A DNA stretch of 5,582 nt from Verrucomicrobiales bacterium (GTDB taxonomy: Bacteria; Verrucomicrobiota; Verrucomicrobiia; Verrucomicrobiales; V1-33): contig JALRGB010000147.1 in the NCBI GenBank assembly GCA_023253575.1, positions 1-5,582 on the forward strand, in the 5' to 3' direction. Shown here piece by piece: positions 1 through 5,582 of this stretch. Numbering within the stretch: position 1 is the first letter of the stretch; each line of letters opens with the position of its first letter. The notes below the pieces were generated by a model that was not told the DNA's origin, ran no database searches, and worked only from the letters and a program-made list of their open reading frames with translations. The translations under genes were made by a program, and so were the position numbers.

Positions 1-1185
1 TCCATCAGCGGCCAGGGGGGGCAATCCCCGCGCGTGCTGATTGCGGCCAGTGGCCAGCCGGGAGATGCGGAATTTGCGTCGACGCTGGAGCGTGCGCTGA
101 CTGGGGCGGGGGCTCGGGTGGTGGCCACCGTCCGGGGTGGCCCTCGGGACGCCCGCGAGGCGCTGGTGAAAGCCAGTGCTGGGAGCGAGCCGCTCGATGC
201 CATTGCGTGTACCCAAGCGGCTGGAGCGTGGCTTGTTTTTACGGATCTGGGACGGGACTTTCCCACTCTGGGCCATCCGCCGGTCATCACCCCGCGCAGT
301 TATCGATGGCCTAATTTCTTGAAGTCGGAAAACTTGTTGAACATAGCTAATCAAATCGCGGTTATTGCGATTGTTGCCATTGGCATGACCATGGTCATCA
401 TCAGCGGCGGTATTGATTTATCGGTAGGCAGCCTGCTAGCGTTATCGGCTGTTTTGGCGGCCCGATTTATTCGTGATTTTGCGGGTGGAGCGGAGGCGGG
501 GGTGCTTGGGATGGTTGTCTCTTGTGTGGCGGCCATCCTTGTCTGCGGGGTGGTGGGCGTATTTTCCGGGTTCATGGTTACGCAATTTTTTATTCCTCCT
601 TTCATTGTCACGCTGGCCATGATGTTGGTTGGCAGCGGGTTGGCCTACATTCTGGCGGAGGGGCAGTCTATCTATCAAATCCCTGATTCATTTGTGTGGC
701 TCGGGCGCGGGGCGGATTTTGTGGGGCTGCCCAATGCTGTGGTCCTGATGATTGTGTTGTACGTACTGGCGCATGTGTTGATGTCGCGCATGAAACTGGG
801 GCGGTATTTGTATGCTGTGGGCGGCAATGGCGAGGCGGCGCGGCTTTCCGGAGTGCCGGTCAAGCGAGTGCTCATGTTTGCTTATGTGGCGAGTGCGCTG
901 CTGGCTGGTTTGGGCGGGGTGGTGATGGCTTCGCAGCTCAAGAGCGGCTCCGCGACCTATGGCAATATGTATGAACTCTATGTCATCGCGGCCGTCGTGG
1001 TGGGTGGAGCAAGCCTCAATGGAGGTGAAGGTCGCATGTTGGGTACCCTCACCGGAGCCTTTACTATCGCCGTGATTCAAAACGGGATGAACCTCACAAA
1101 CGTCGAGAGTTATACCCAGAAAGTGGTGCTCGGACTTGTGATTTTAGGAGCCGTCATGCTCGATAAAATTCGCCACTCCCGCTGA
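1..1185 (+). CDS. RbsC-family sugar ABC transporter permease with N-terminal binding-protein-like domain (5' end outside window)
   Basis: Inner-membrane permease of a ribose/galactose-type ABC importer. The frame is open from base 1, so the GTG at 34 is probably internal and the true start lies upstream. Numbering from that GTG, residues 100-383 match the RbsC family: ENLLNI, then GMTMVIISGGIDLSVGSLLAL (about 117-137), the cytoplasmic loop GRYLYAVGGNGEAARLSGV (256-274) that contacts the ATPase, and ELYVIAAVVVGGASLNGGEG (314-333). About nine hydrophobic segments follow residue 103. The usual first membrane helix of RbsC is not visible. In its place is a soluble-looking stretch of at least 100 residues (VLIAASGQPGDAEF, LERALTGAGARVVATV, EPLDAIACTQAAGAW) that resembles the second lobe of an RbsB-like binding protein. 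I infer a binding-protein/permease fusion. The ATPase gene is not in the window. Permease call is firm; the fusion is moderate and the substrate unknown. Confidence 0.85.
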   Translation, partial: SISGQGGQSPRVLIAASGQPGDAEFASTLERALTGAGARVVATVRGGPRDAREALVKASAGSEPLDAIACTQAAGAWLVFTDLGRDFPTLGHPPVITPRSYRWPNFLKSENLLNIANQIAVIAIVAIGMTMVIISGGIDLSVGSLLALSAVLAARFIRDFAGGAEAGVLGMVVSCVAAILVCGVVGVFSGFMVTQFFIPPFIVTLAMMLVGSGLAYILAEGQSIYQIPDSFVWLGRGADFVGLPNAVVLMIVLYVLAHVLMSRMKLGRYLYAVGGNGEAARLSGVPVKRVLMFAYVASALLAGLGGVVMASQLKSGSATYGNMYELYVIAAVVVGGASLNGGEGRMLGTLTGAFTIAVIQNGMNLTNVESYTQKVVLGLVILGAVMLDKIRHSR

Positions 1186-1200
1186 CCGGCATCGGGAGTG
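1174..1200. terminator. Candidate hairpin shared by two convergent genes
   Basis: CACTCCCG (1174-1181) and CGGGAGTG (1193-1200) form a perfect 8-bp inverted repeat with an 11-base loop. The stop codon of the permease (1183-1185) lies in the loop. The sequence after the stem is only weakly T-rich on either strand (GTGTTTCTGTT on +, GAATTTTATC on -), so it is not a textbook intrinsic terminator. Its place between the ends of two convergent genes favours a role in termination or 3'-end protection from both sides. Confidence 0.4.
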
Positions 1201-1229
1201 CGGATGTGTTTCTGTTCCTGATGACTGAT

Positions 1230-2189
1230 TTATTGGTTGGCGAGTGCTTGCAGCACTCCTTCTAGCGAACGGGCCACGGCGAGGGGCGTGGCTTCATCAT
1301 TGGGCGCTTTGGGCCGGACCCAGAGAAGTAGATACGGCGCGGGCGCAGCGCTCCAGCCAGCGAGAGCGGACGCTTCCGGGGGGGCGTCGGCCGCCGCAGG
1401 GAAATCCACCGGTACTCCTAAGGGTTTGCGCGGCGCGAAGGCTTCCCGTACTTCCCCGGTCCATGACTGGCCTTCCCGCGGCGCGCAGATCTCGAGCATC
1501 GCTTTCGGGGTGGGAAGGTCCGGGCTGGCGGCGCTGGCGCTGGCGGAGACTCGGAGGTCAAGCACCCCTTTGATGGAAAGGTCCCGCAATTTGAGCGACT
1601 GGATGAGGGCGTCGAGGGGTGGTCCTCCTTGCGCGGCCGGGGTCTCGCTGCTCTGAAAGGCGAAAACCAGCGTGCGTCGCTGCGGCGTGGCTATGAAGGA
1701 GCTGACGACGGTCATCAATGAGGCGGTCGACAGCGCGCTGTTCATGCCTGGGGTGTCGGTTTCATATCCGGTCACGATGACAATCGCTTCGTTTTTTTGC
1801 CGGGTGCCGGTGAGTTCGACGACGAGCGACGGGCATCGGACGGGTGGGGCGTCCGCGGTGCCGGGGAGCTCACTTTCGACAAGGCGGACTGGTAGTCCCA
1901 GATTGCTGGGGCCGAGGGTGGAGGCGATCCAATTGGCGGCGGTCCGTTGCTGGTCGGGCGCGTGCCGTGTGCGGCTGGCTAGGTCAGTGACGAGGATTCG
2001 GTGGTAGTCGCGAAGATCGGATTCGCTCGGGCTGCGGCGAAGAAAAACGGCTGCATCCTGACGGGTCGGCCGACTGGGCAGCGGGATGTCGAGCGGGTTG
2101 TAATACAAATACAGCGCGGCCACCACGGAGAGGCCTAGCCCGATCGGTAGGCCGACCAGAAGAATGGGAAACAAATTTCGCTGCGTCAT
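1230..2189 (-). CDS. Membrane-anchored M28 peptidase-like protein, metal ligands apparently lost
   Basis: A protein of 319 residues. Residues 7-30 (FPILLVGLPIGLGL, then VVAALYLYY) form one N-terminal membrane segment, so the rest probably lies outside the cytoplasm. Residues 58-185 follow the layout of M28 aminopeptidases: a helix with R..AANWIASTLG (82-93), a strand EAIVIVTGYETD (134-145), a PGMNSALSTASLMTVVSSF stretch (147-165) and RRTLVFAFQSSE (171-182). In active M28 enzymes these are GAHYDS, PGADDNASG and FVFFGEE, carrying the zinc-binding and catalytic residues. Here the His is Tyr142, the Asp of the second motif is replaced and only one Glu of the third remains. I infer a non-catalytic relative. 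The C-terminal half (200-319) is rich in Ala and Pro and not recognised. The ATG at 2189 is the only ATG start: an in-frame stop lies at 2226-2228 and no other start codon intervenes. No strong Shine-Dalgarno is seen. The gene lies 103 bp downstream of the peroxiredoxin gene on the same strand. Coding call firm; family call moderate. Confidence 0.6.
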   Translation of the reverse strand: MTQRNLFPILLVGLPIGLGLSVVAALYLYYNPLDIPLPSRPTRQDAAVFLRRSPSESDLRDYHRILVTDLASRTRHAPDQQRTAANWIASTLGPSNLGLPVRLVESELPGTADAPPVRCPSLVVELTGTRQKNEAIVIVTGYETDTPGMNSALSTASLMTVVSSFIATPQRRTLVFAFQSSETPAAQGGPPLDALIQSLKLRDLSIKGVLDLRVSASASAASPDLPTPKAMLEICAPREGQSWTGEVREAFAPRKPLGVPVDFPAAADAPPEASALAGWSAAPAPYLLLWVRPKAPNDEATPLAVARSLEGVLQALANQ

Positions 2190-2292
2190 GCGTGCAAAGA
2201 ATAACGCCGCCCAAGGATCGAGGGATCACAACTTCCCGTCAGATTCATGGCAGCCCGACCACCATGCGCCGGATTCGCCCGTGGTCGCGGGC

Positions 2293-2814
2293 TTATTTCA
2301 GCGAAGCCAGAGCTGCGAGCACATCTTCCGCCTGTTTGTCAGTGGAGGCTTTCAGATCACGCCAGACGATTTTTCCGCCACTGACGAGAAAGGCCTGACG
2401 GCTAGCCATGCCCAGTTGGTTGCTGGGGACGCCGAAAGCTTTGCTGATTTCCTTCTTTTTGTCCGCCAGTAGGTCGAAGGGCAGCTTGTACTTGGTATGA
2501 AATTCCTTTTGTTGGTCCACGGAGTCATGGCTCACGCCGAAGACGGTCACGCCTTTGTCGGTCAAGGCCGCAAAGGCATCGCGCAGGCTGCAGGCTTGTT
2601 TGGTGCAGCCCGGGGTATCGGCCTTGGGATAGAAGTAAACGACGACTGGGCCTTTTTTGTAGGCGTCGCCGAGTTTGATCGTCTGTCCGTCTTGGTTGGT
2701 GGCGGTGACATCGGGTGCCTCCGCTCCCAATTCGACGGGATTGGCATTGGTGGTGGAGAGGAGGAAGGCCACCGCCACACCGGCGACCAGAATAATGGAC
2801 AGCAAAATTTTCAT
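2293..2814 (-). CDS. Exported Bcp/PrxQ-type peroxiredoxin (thiol peroxidase)
   Basis: A thiol-dependent peroxidase that reduces hydrogen peroxide and organic hydroperoxides through a peroxidatic cysteine regenerated by a thiol donor. Numbering from the ATG at 2814 (173 residues), the catalytic motif PKADTPGCT is at about 63-71, with peroxidatic Cys70 and a second cysteine five residues on (Cys75, in KQACSLRD). That spacing marks the atypical 2-Cys Bcp/PrxQ class. The conserved Arg follows in GMASRQAFLV. Residues 1-24 (MKILLSIILVAGVAVAFLLS then TTNA) form a signal peptide or membrane anchor, so the enzyme should act in the periplasm or at the membrane, unlike the usual cytoplasmic Bcp. The frame extends upstream to a TTG at 2871, but that start would bury the signal behind a charged leader, so I prefer the ATG at 2814. 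No clear Shine-Dalgarno. It is divergent from the prenyltransferase-fold gene and upstream of the M28-like gene. Family call firm. Confidence 0.9.
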   Translation of the reverse strand: MKILLSIILVAGVAVAFLLSTTNANPVELGAEAPDVTATNQDGQTIKLGDAYKKGPVVVYFYPKADTPGCTKQACSLRDAFAALTDKGVTVFGVSHDSVDQQKEFHTKYKLPFDLLADKKKEISKAFGVPSNQLGMASRQAFLVSGGKIVWRDLKASTDKQAEDVLAALASLK

Positions 2815-2955
2815 GAGCAGGGAAGTCTGAATGACGAGCCACGATAGTTTTCGTGCTCGCGTTTTATGCAACCGAATTTGGCTGATGTTGCACCTGAGTA
2901 TACACGGGGTTCAGGACGTGCTTGGCATTGTGGATCTGGGCGGCAGAGTGATGGG
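2815..2955. promoter_or_regulatory. Divergent intergenic region between the peroxiredoxin and prenyltransferase-fold genes
   Basis: Both flanking genes start here and point away from each other, so this 141-bp spacer should hold both promoters. It contains the palindrome GTATAC at 2898-2903. On the + strand this gives TATACA (2899-2904) with TTGGCT (2878-2883) upstream at a short 15-base spacing. On the - strand it gives TATACT, without a good -35 element. No operator repeat, riboswitch or recognisable activator site is evident. The region is defined by gene layout; the individual promoter elements are weak guesses. It depends on start choices (2814 and 2956) that are themselves not certain. 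Confidence 0.4.
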
Positions 2956-3831
2956 GTGAGCCTTCGACTTGAAATGCTGCAGGTGGCCCGCCTTGCCCCC
3001 ATGGTTTTGGGGGCGGAGGCGGCGGGCCTGATTGAATCGTTTTTCCGTTCTTGTCAGGGGAGCGACGGTGGTTTTCGGGATCGTGGTGGTCGCAGTGATC
3101 TTTATTACACTGTTTTTGGGCTGGATGGGCTAGCCGCCTTGCAGGTCCCTTTGCCATTGGAGGCGGTGCATCGTTTTCTTTCTTCTTTTGGTGATGCGGC
3201 GACTTTGGATTTTGTGCATCTTTGTTGTTTGGCACGGCTGTGGGGGTATTTTCCGGCGGCGGATCGACCGTCGGGTTTGCTTGAGCGGATGGAAAACTGG
3301 CGGACTCCTGATGGAGGGTATCATCAGCGTCGCGGGTCAGCGCGGACGTCGGCTTATGGAGCGATGCTGGCGGGTGCAGCGCACCTTGACTGGCAGCGCC
3401 GTCCGCCTCGTTCGTGGAAACTGGCGTGGTCGTTGCGCGGGTTGCGCACGGCCGACGGAGCCTGGGCCAACGAGGCTGGCATGGCTGAAGGTAGCACGAC
3501 GGCGACGGCCGCTGCGGTGACGTTCTACCGCCATGCGCACCTGACCCCGCCGGCTGAACTCGGCCGTTGGCTCCTCGCGCAAGCCCATCCTGATGGCGGA
3601 TTCAAGGCATTTCCACGCGCGCCCATTCCCGACCTGCTGAGCACGGCCGTGGCCCTACACGCTTTGGACGGGCTGCAGGTCGATTTCAGCGGCCTGAAAG
3701 AGCGGATGCTAGACTACGTCGATTCCCTCTGGAGTGCAGGCGGCGGGTTTCATGGCCACTGGGCTGATGATGAACTGGATGTCGAGTACACTTATTACGG
3801 ACTGCTGGCGCTTGGGCATCTCGCTTTATAG
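2956..3831 (+). CDS. Prenyltransferase/squalene-cyclase-fold repeat protein (alpha-alpha toroid)
   Basis: A protein of 291 residues from the GTG at 2956. It carries five copies of the QW-like/prenyltransferase repeat, each a glycine-rich turn followed by a helix: SDGGFRDRGGRSDLYYTVFG (36-55), PDGGYHQRRGSARTSAYGAM (118-137), ADGAWANEAG (167-176), PDGGFKAFPRAPIPDLLSTA (212-231) and AGGGFHGHWADDELDVEYTY (261-280). This repeat builds the alpha-barrel of protein prenyltransferase beta subunits and terpene cyclases. I see neither the DxDD-type acid motif of squalene-hopene cyclases nor a DxC plus His zinc site of protein prenyltransferases (the comparable spot reads PDLLST), so the reaction is unknown. 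No signal peptide, so probably cytoplasmic. The frame extends to an ATG at 2866, but residues from there to 2955 look non-coding. SLRLEMLQVARLAP at the chosen start matches the usual N-terminus of PVC-group relatives as I recall them. ATG 2974 is an alternative. No strong ribosome-binding site. It converges on the gene at 3857 with a 25-bp gap. Fold firm, function open. Confidence 0.75.
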   Translation: MSLRLEMLQVARLAPMVLGAEAAGLIESFFRSCQGSDGGFRDRGGRSDLYYTVFGLDGLAALQVPLPLEAVHRFLSSFGDAATLDFVHLCCLARLWGYFPAADRPSGLLERMENWRTPDGGYHQRRGSARTSAYGAMLAGAAHLDWQRRPPRSWKLAWSLRGLRTADGAWANEAGMAEGSTTATAAAVTFYRHAHLTPPAELGRWLLAQAHPDGGFKAFPRAPIPDLLSTAVALHALDGLQVDFSGLKERMLDYVDSLWSAGGGFHGHWADDELDVEYTYYGLLALGHLAL

Positions 3832-3856
3832 TCGGCGAGCGGATGGCGCGGTGCTC

Positions 3857-5582
3857 TCAGCGGGCCCGGGCGTGCAGCGTGCGATAAGCGGCGAGGGAGG
3901 CCTCGTACTCGGCGAGGGCAGCGTCTGGGAGCACGCCTTGGTGGCGGGTGCGTTCGGCTTCCACCTGTTGGATGAACCAAGCGGTTTCCTCTGCTTTGGG
4001 GATGGAGGGATAGTCGGCGACCTCAAACCAGACGGGCGCTGTATGAGCGAGGCGCAGTCTGCCCTCCGGAGTCAGCTCCCATGCGCGAAGGGCCATCCAG
4101 CCGGAGCGGGTCACCGTCGCCTGCAGTTCCCCACTTTGTTCATCGCTCGCGCCGGTGACGCTGGCGGCCACGGTGCCGTCGTGGATGAGTTCGATGCGAT
4201 GGATGCCGTGGGCGGCGGCGGCCTCATACCGAATGCGGACGACGCCTTCGCTGAAATCAGTGAAAATATGGCCGGGTGGCCGGCCGTCAAAACGGGCCAA
4301 CACCATCGGTCCATTACTGACAAAACACCGTCCCGCCTGCAACCGGTCCATCCAGTTTTCATACGAAAATCCATCCGGTTGCTCGACATAGGTGCGCGAA
4401 AACCCCACTGGGACCGGATGCACGCCCGAACCAGTGCCGGCCGTCGGAACCAGCCGGAATCCGGAATTCAATAGAGCATAATAAAGCCGCAGACCGAACG
4501 TCGTCCATCCATCCTCCGTCAGGTTCTGTTGCGGGTCGCGCTCGCACTGCATCCACCCGGGTGCATCGACCGGTTTCCATGATCCAGTGCCGAATGCCGT
4601 CCGCCAATGATGGTTGTTCAATAGTCGAAAAAACCGCGGTTGCAGCGTGGGAATGAGCATGACCGTCCATGGCCAATTCGGCTTTTCGGTGTCGATATGA
4701 CCGCCGTGCGCTTTGATTTGGCTGGCCACCGGTCCGAGCGGCGGGACGGCGGCGGTCAGCGGAGCGCGATGCCCAAAGACCCAGAACGCCCCCTGCATGT
4801 GGGCGCGGCCGTCGACCGTGAACAATTCCACCTCGGTGTTTAGCGGCCAGATGACATGGGTGGAATCGGCGATCTGGAGCACTGGTTCGGGCGTTGGTCC
4901 GGAAATGGTGCGGTTGCCTGAAGCCGGCGGTAGACCGCTTTCCGTGGTCCAGTAATGAATGGGAAACAGAACGTTGACGTCCTCAGCGAGAGCGAGATGA
5001 GCGCAGTCGGCCAGCGGTCGGTGTAGAAAAACATCGCCGCTAAACCATCCTTTTTTTTGCAGGTCAGTCCAACGGGTCAGGCTGATGGACACCGTCGATC
5101 CCTGGTCGGAATGATCGACGGTTAGTTCCTGTGCTTGGTATTCGAGGCCGCGTTCGACGCGCACCGTGATTTTTCCGGGCGGGATGTCGGCGTGAAACGG
5201 ATGAGCCGAGAGGGTGGTATGGACCTCCGAGCTGCGGGTGGCTGGGCGTTCGACGGCGTAAGCGAGGGCGCGGCCGGCGGGGTCGTTGCTTCGGGCCTGA
5301 TGCCATCGGCCTGATTCATCGCTCAGGTAAAGGCGAGCGGCCACCGGCTGGCCGGTGACGGCATCGATGATGCGGCCGCGCAGTTCGGCGGCCCGCAGGG
5401 GACTGGCGACCAAGAGGGAGAGGAGGATGGAGGAGGCACCCCGCGAGGCGGCGAGCTTCGCCTCCGGCGCATCGTGCGGATGGCGCAGCAGCATCCAGGC
5501 GGACATGCCGGCGACCGCAAAGGCCGTCGTGAGGTAGCAGCCCATCACCATGTGCGCATAGCGCAGCGGGAAGGATGGATTG
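3857..5582 (-). CDS. Secreted CehA/McbA-like (PHP-related) metallohydrolase family protein, fused in frame to a CydA-like N-terminal segment (5' end outside window)
   Basis: Numbering from the first in-window ATG at 5551 (564 residues). Residues 40-55 (SSILLSLLVASPLRAA) resemble the core and cleavage site of a signal peptide. Residues 56-158 resemble a carboxypeptidase-regulatory-like beta domain (ELRGRIIDAVTGQPVAARLY, later PPGKITVRVERGLEY). Residues 168-430 match the CehA/McbA-like family: GWFSGDVFLHRP (168-179), AEDVNVLFPI (189-198), HIDTEKPNWPW (285-295), LLNNHHWR (310-317), TAGTGSGVHPVPVGFSRTYV (370-389) and AGRCFVSNGPM (406-416). The usual DxHxH metal motif reads DVFLH, so its first histidine is Phe175. 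The C-terminus (520-564) is helical and charged. The frame is open past the ATG to the window edge, and its first residues look like cytochrome bd subunit I rather than a normal leader. Without that part, ATG 5494 gives a plausible start just ahead of the signal. Coding call firm; family moderate; substrate unknown. Confidence 0.7.
   Translation of the reverse strand, partial: NPSFPLRYAHMVMGCYLTTAFAVAGMSAWMLLRHPHDAPEAKLAASRGASSILLSLLVASPLRAAELRGRIIDAVTGQPVAARLYLSDESGRWHQARSNDPAGRALAYAVERPATRSSEVHTTLSAHPFHADIPPGKITVRVERGLEYQAQELTVDHSDQGSTVSISLTRWTDLQKKGWFSGDVFLHRPLADCAHLALAEDVNVLFPIHYWTTESGLPPASGNRTISGPTPEPVLQIADSTHVIWPLNTEVELFTVDGRAHMQGAFWVFGHRAPLTAAVPPLGPVASQIKAHGGHIDTEKPNWPWTVMLIPTLQPRFFRLLNNHHWRTAFGTGSWKPVDAPGWMQCERDPQQNLTEDGWTTFGLRLYYALLNSGFRLVPTAGTGSGVHPVPVGFSRTYVEQPDGFSYENWMDRLQAGRCFVSNGPMVLARFDGRPPGHIFTDFSEGVVRIRYEAAAAHGIHRIELIHDGTVAASVTGASDEQSGELQATVTRSGWMALRAWELTPEGRLRLAHTAPVWFEVADYPSIPKAEETAWFIQQVEAERTRHQGVLPDAALAEYEASLAAYRTLHARAR
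5387..5434 (-). other. Internal signal-peptide-like segment
   Basis: Codons here give SSILLSLLVASPLRAA followed by EL, a hydrophobic core and an A-x-A-like cleavage site preceded by basic residues (K, R). It sits immediately before the mature domain that starts ELRGRIIDAVTG. A signal peptide in this position suggests that the secreted protein originally began close by, most simply at the ATG at 5494 or an ATG that has been lost or shifted, rather than inside a cytochrome oxidase gene. Confidence 0.5.
5435..5582 (-). pseudogene. Internal fragment of cytochrome bd ubiquinol oxidase subunit I (CydA), joined in frame to the secreted protein
   Basis: Read from the window edge, the frame gives NPSFPLRYAHMVMG then C, then YLTTAFAVAGMSAWMLLR. 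This closely follows CydA just after its fourth periplasmic loop. In E. coli CydA the comparable stretch is LNPVAQVKFVHTVASGYVTG followed by AMFILGISAWYMLKGR, in which the His is His186, a ligand of heme b558. The His before MVMG occupies that place. After HPHDAPEA the match fades and the frame continues into a signal-peptide-like segment instead of the remaining CydA helices, so the Q-loop-proximal and C-terminal half, with the Met ligand, is missing. I read it as a 3'-truncated cydA whose 5' half should lie beyond the window. The segment is short, so the identification rests on about 33 residues recognised from memory. Confidence 0.5.

Noticed and set aside
1528..1548. Short tandem GGCGCT repeats
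   Set aside because: They encode an Ser-Ala run (about residues 215-221) of the M28-like protein and are too short to be a meaningful repeat element.
1792..1798. A7 run on the - strand giving the in-frame slippery heptamer A_AAA_AAC within the M28-like gene
   Set aside because: A -1 shift would reach a stop codon after about a dozen codons, yielding only a truncated protein. No stimulatory structure is evident and the unshifted frame is well formed.
2277..2292. GCCCG/CGGGC inverted repeat directly after the peroxiredoxin stop codon
   Set aside because: The stem is only 5 bp and is followed on the - strand by GAATCCGGCG with no T tract, so it is not a supportable terminator.
2866..2955. Upstream extension of the prenyltransferase-fold frame to the ATG at 2866
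   Set aside because: The extra 30 residues show no family similarity and would fill most of the spacer needed for the two divergent promoters.
3861..3871. Overlapping palindromes CGGGCCCG and GCCCGGGC near the convergent gene ends
   Set aside because: They have no loop and lie within the last codons (Ala-Arg-Ala-Arg) of the CehA-like gene. GC-rich repeated codons explain them.
3734..4474. Long + strand open frame of 246 codons opposite the CehA-like gene
   Set aside because: It overlaps the antisense of a protein with many recognisable family motifs and the end of the prenyltransferase-fold gene. Its translation shows no known domain, so it is a shadow frame of GC-rich DNA.
5051..5058. A8 run on the - strand just before the GDVFLH motif of the CehA-like gene, a possible slippage or frameshift site
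   Set aside because: It simply encodes part of Q-K-K in a continuous frame. Nothing indicates that a shifted product is used.

Overview
The window is GC-rich (roughly 60% by eye) and densely coding. It holds five protein-coding regions; the first and last run off the window edges. No rRNA, tRNA, CRISPR array, transposase or long repeat is visible, and no gene-free stretch exceeds about 150 bases. The gene types suggest the Planctomycetota/Verrucomicrobiota (PVC) superphylum, with Verrucomicrobiota my preferred guess. These types are a sugar-ABC permease with a binding-protein-like N-terminus, a prenyltransferase-fold protein containing LEMLQVARLAP, and a secreted CehA/McbA-like protein with an N-terminal carboxypeptidase-regulatory-like domain. 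This is inferred from recalled family distribution, not from a search.

Layout. (1) Bases 1-1185, + strand: the 3' part of an RbsC-type ABC sugar permease whose N-terminal region looks like the second lobe of a periplasmic sugar-binding protein. (2) An 8-bp inverted repeat over the stop codon and the 44-bp convergent gap may act as a terminator. (3) 1230-2189, - strand: a membrane-anchored protein resembling an M28 zinc peptidase without its metal ligands. (4) 2293-2814, - strand: an exported Bcp/PrxQ-type peroxiredoxin, 103 bp upstream of gene 3 and possibly co-transcribed with it. (5) A 141-bp divergent spacer. (6) 2956-3831, + strand: a five-repeat prenyltransferase/squalene-cyclase-fold protein. 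(7) 3857 to the right edge, - strand: a secreted CehA/McbA-like protein, convergent with the previous gene (25-bp gap).

The most striking point is at the right edge. The reading frame of the secreted CehA-like protein is open to base 5582, and its first 45 or so visible residues read as the middle of cytochrome bd oxidase subunit I (CydA), including the region of the heme b558 histidine. They run in frame into a signal-peptide-like segment. Either a deletion fused a truncated cydA to the secreted gene, or the assembly is chimeric here.

The genes do not form an obvious single pathway. The permease is for sugar uptake, the peroxiredoxin for peroxide detoxification outside the cytoplasm, and the other three have no defined substrate. 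I see no convincing defence, mobile or regulatory system.
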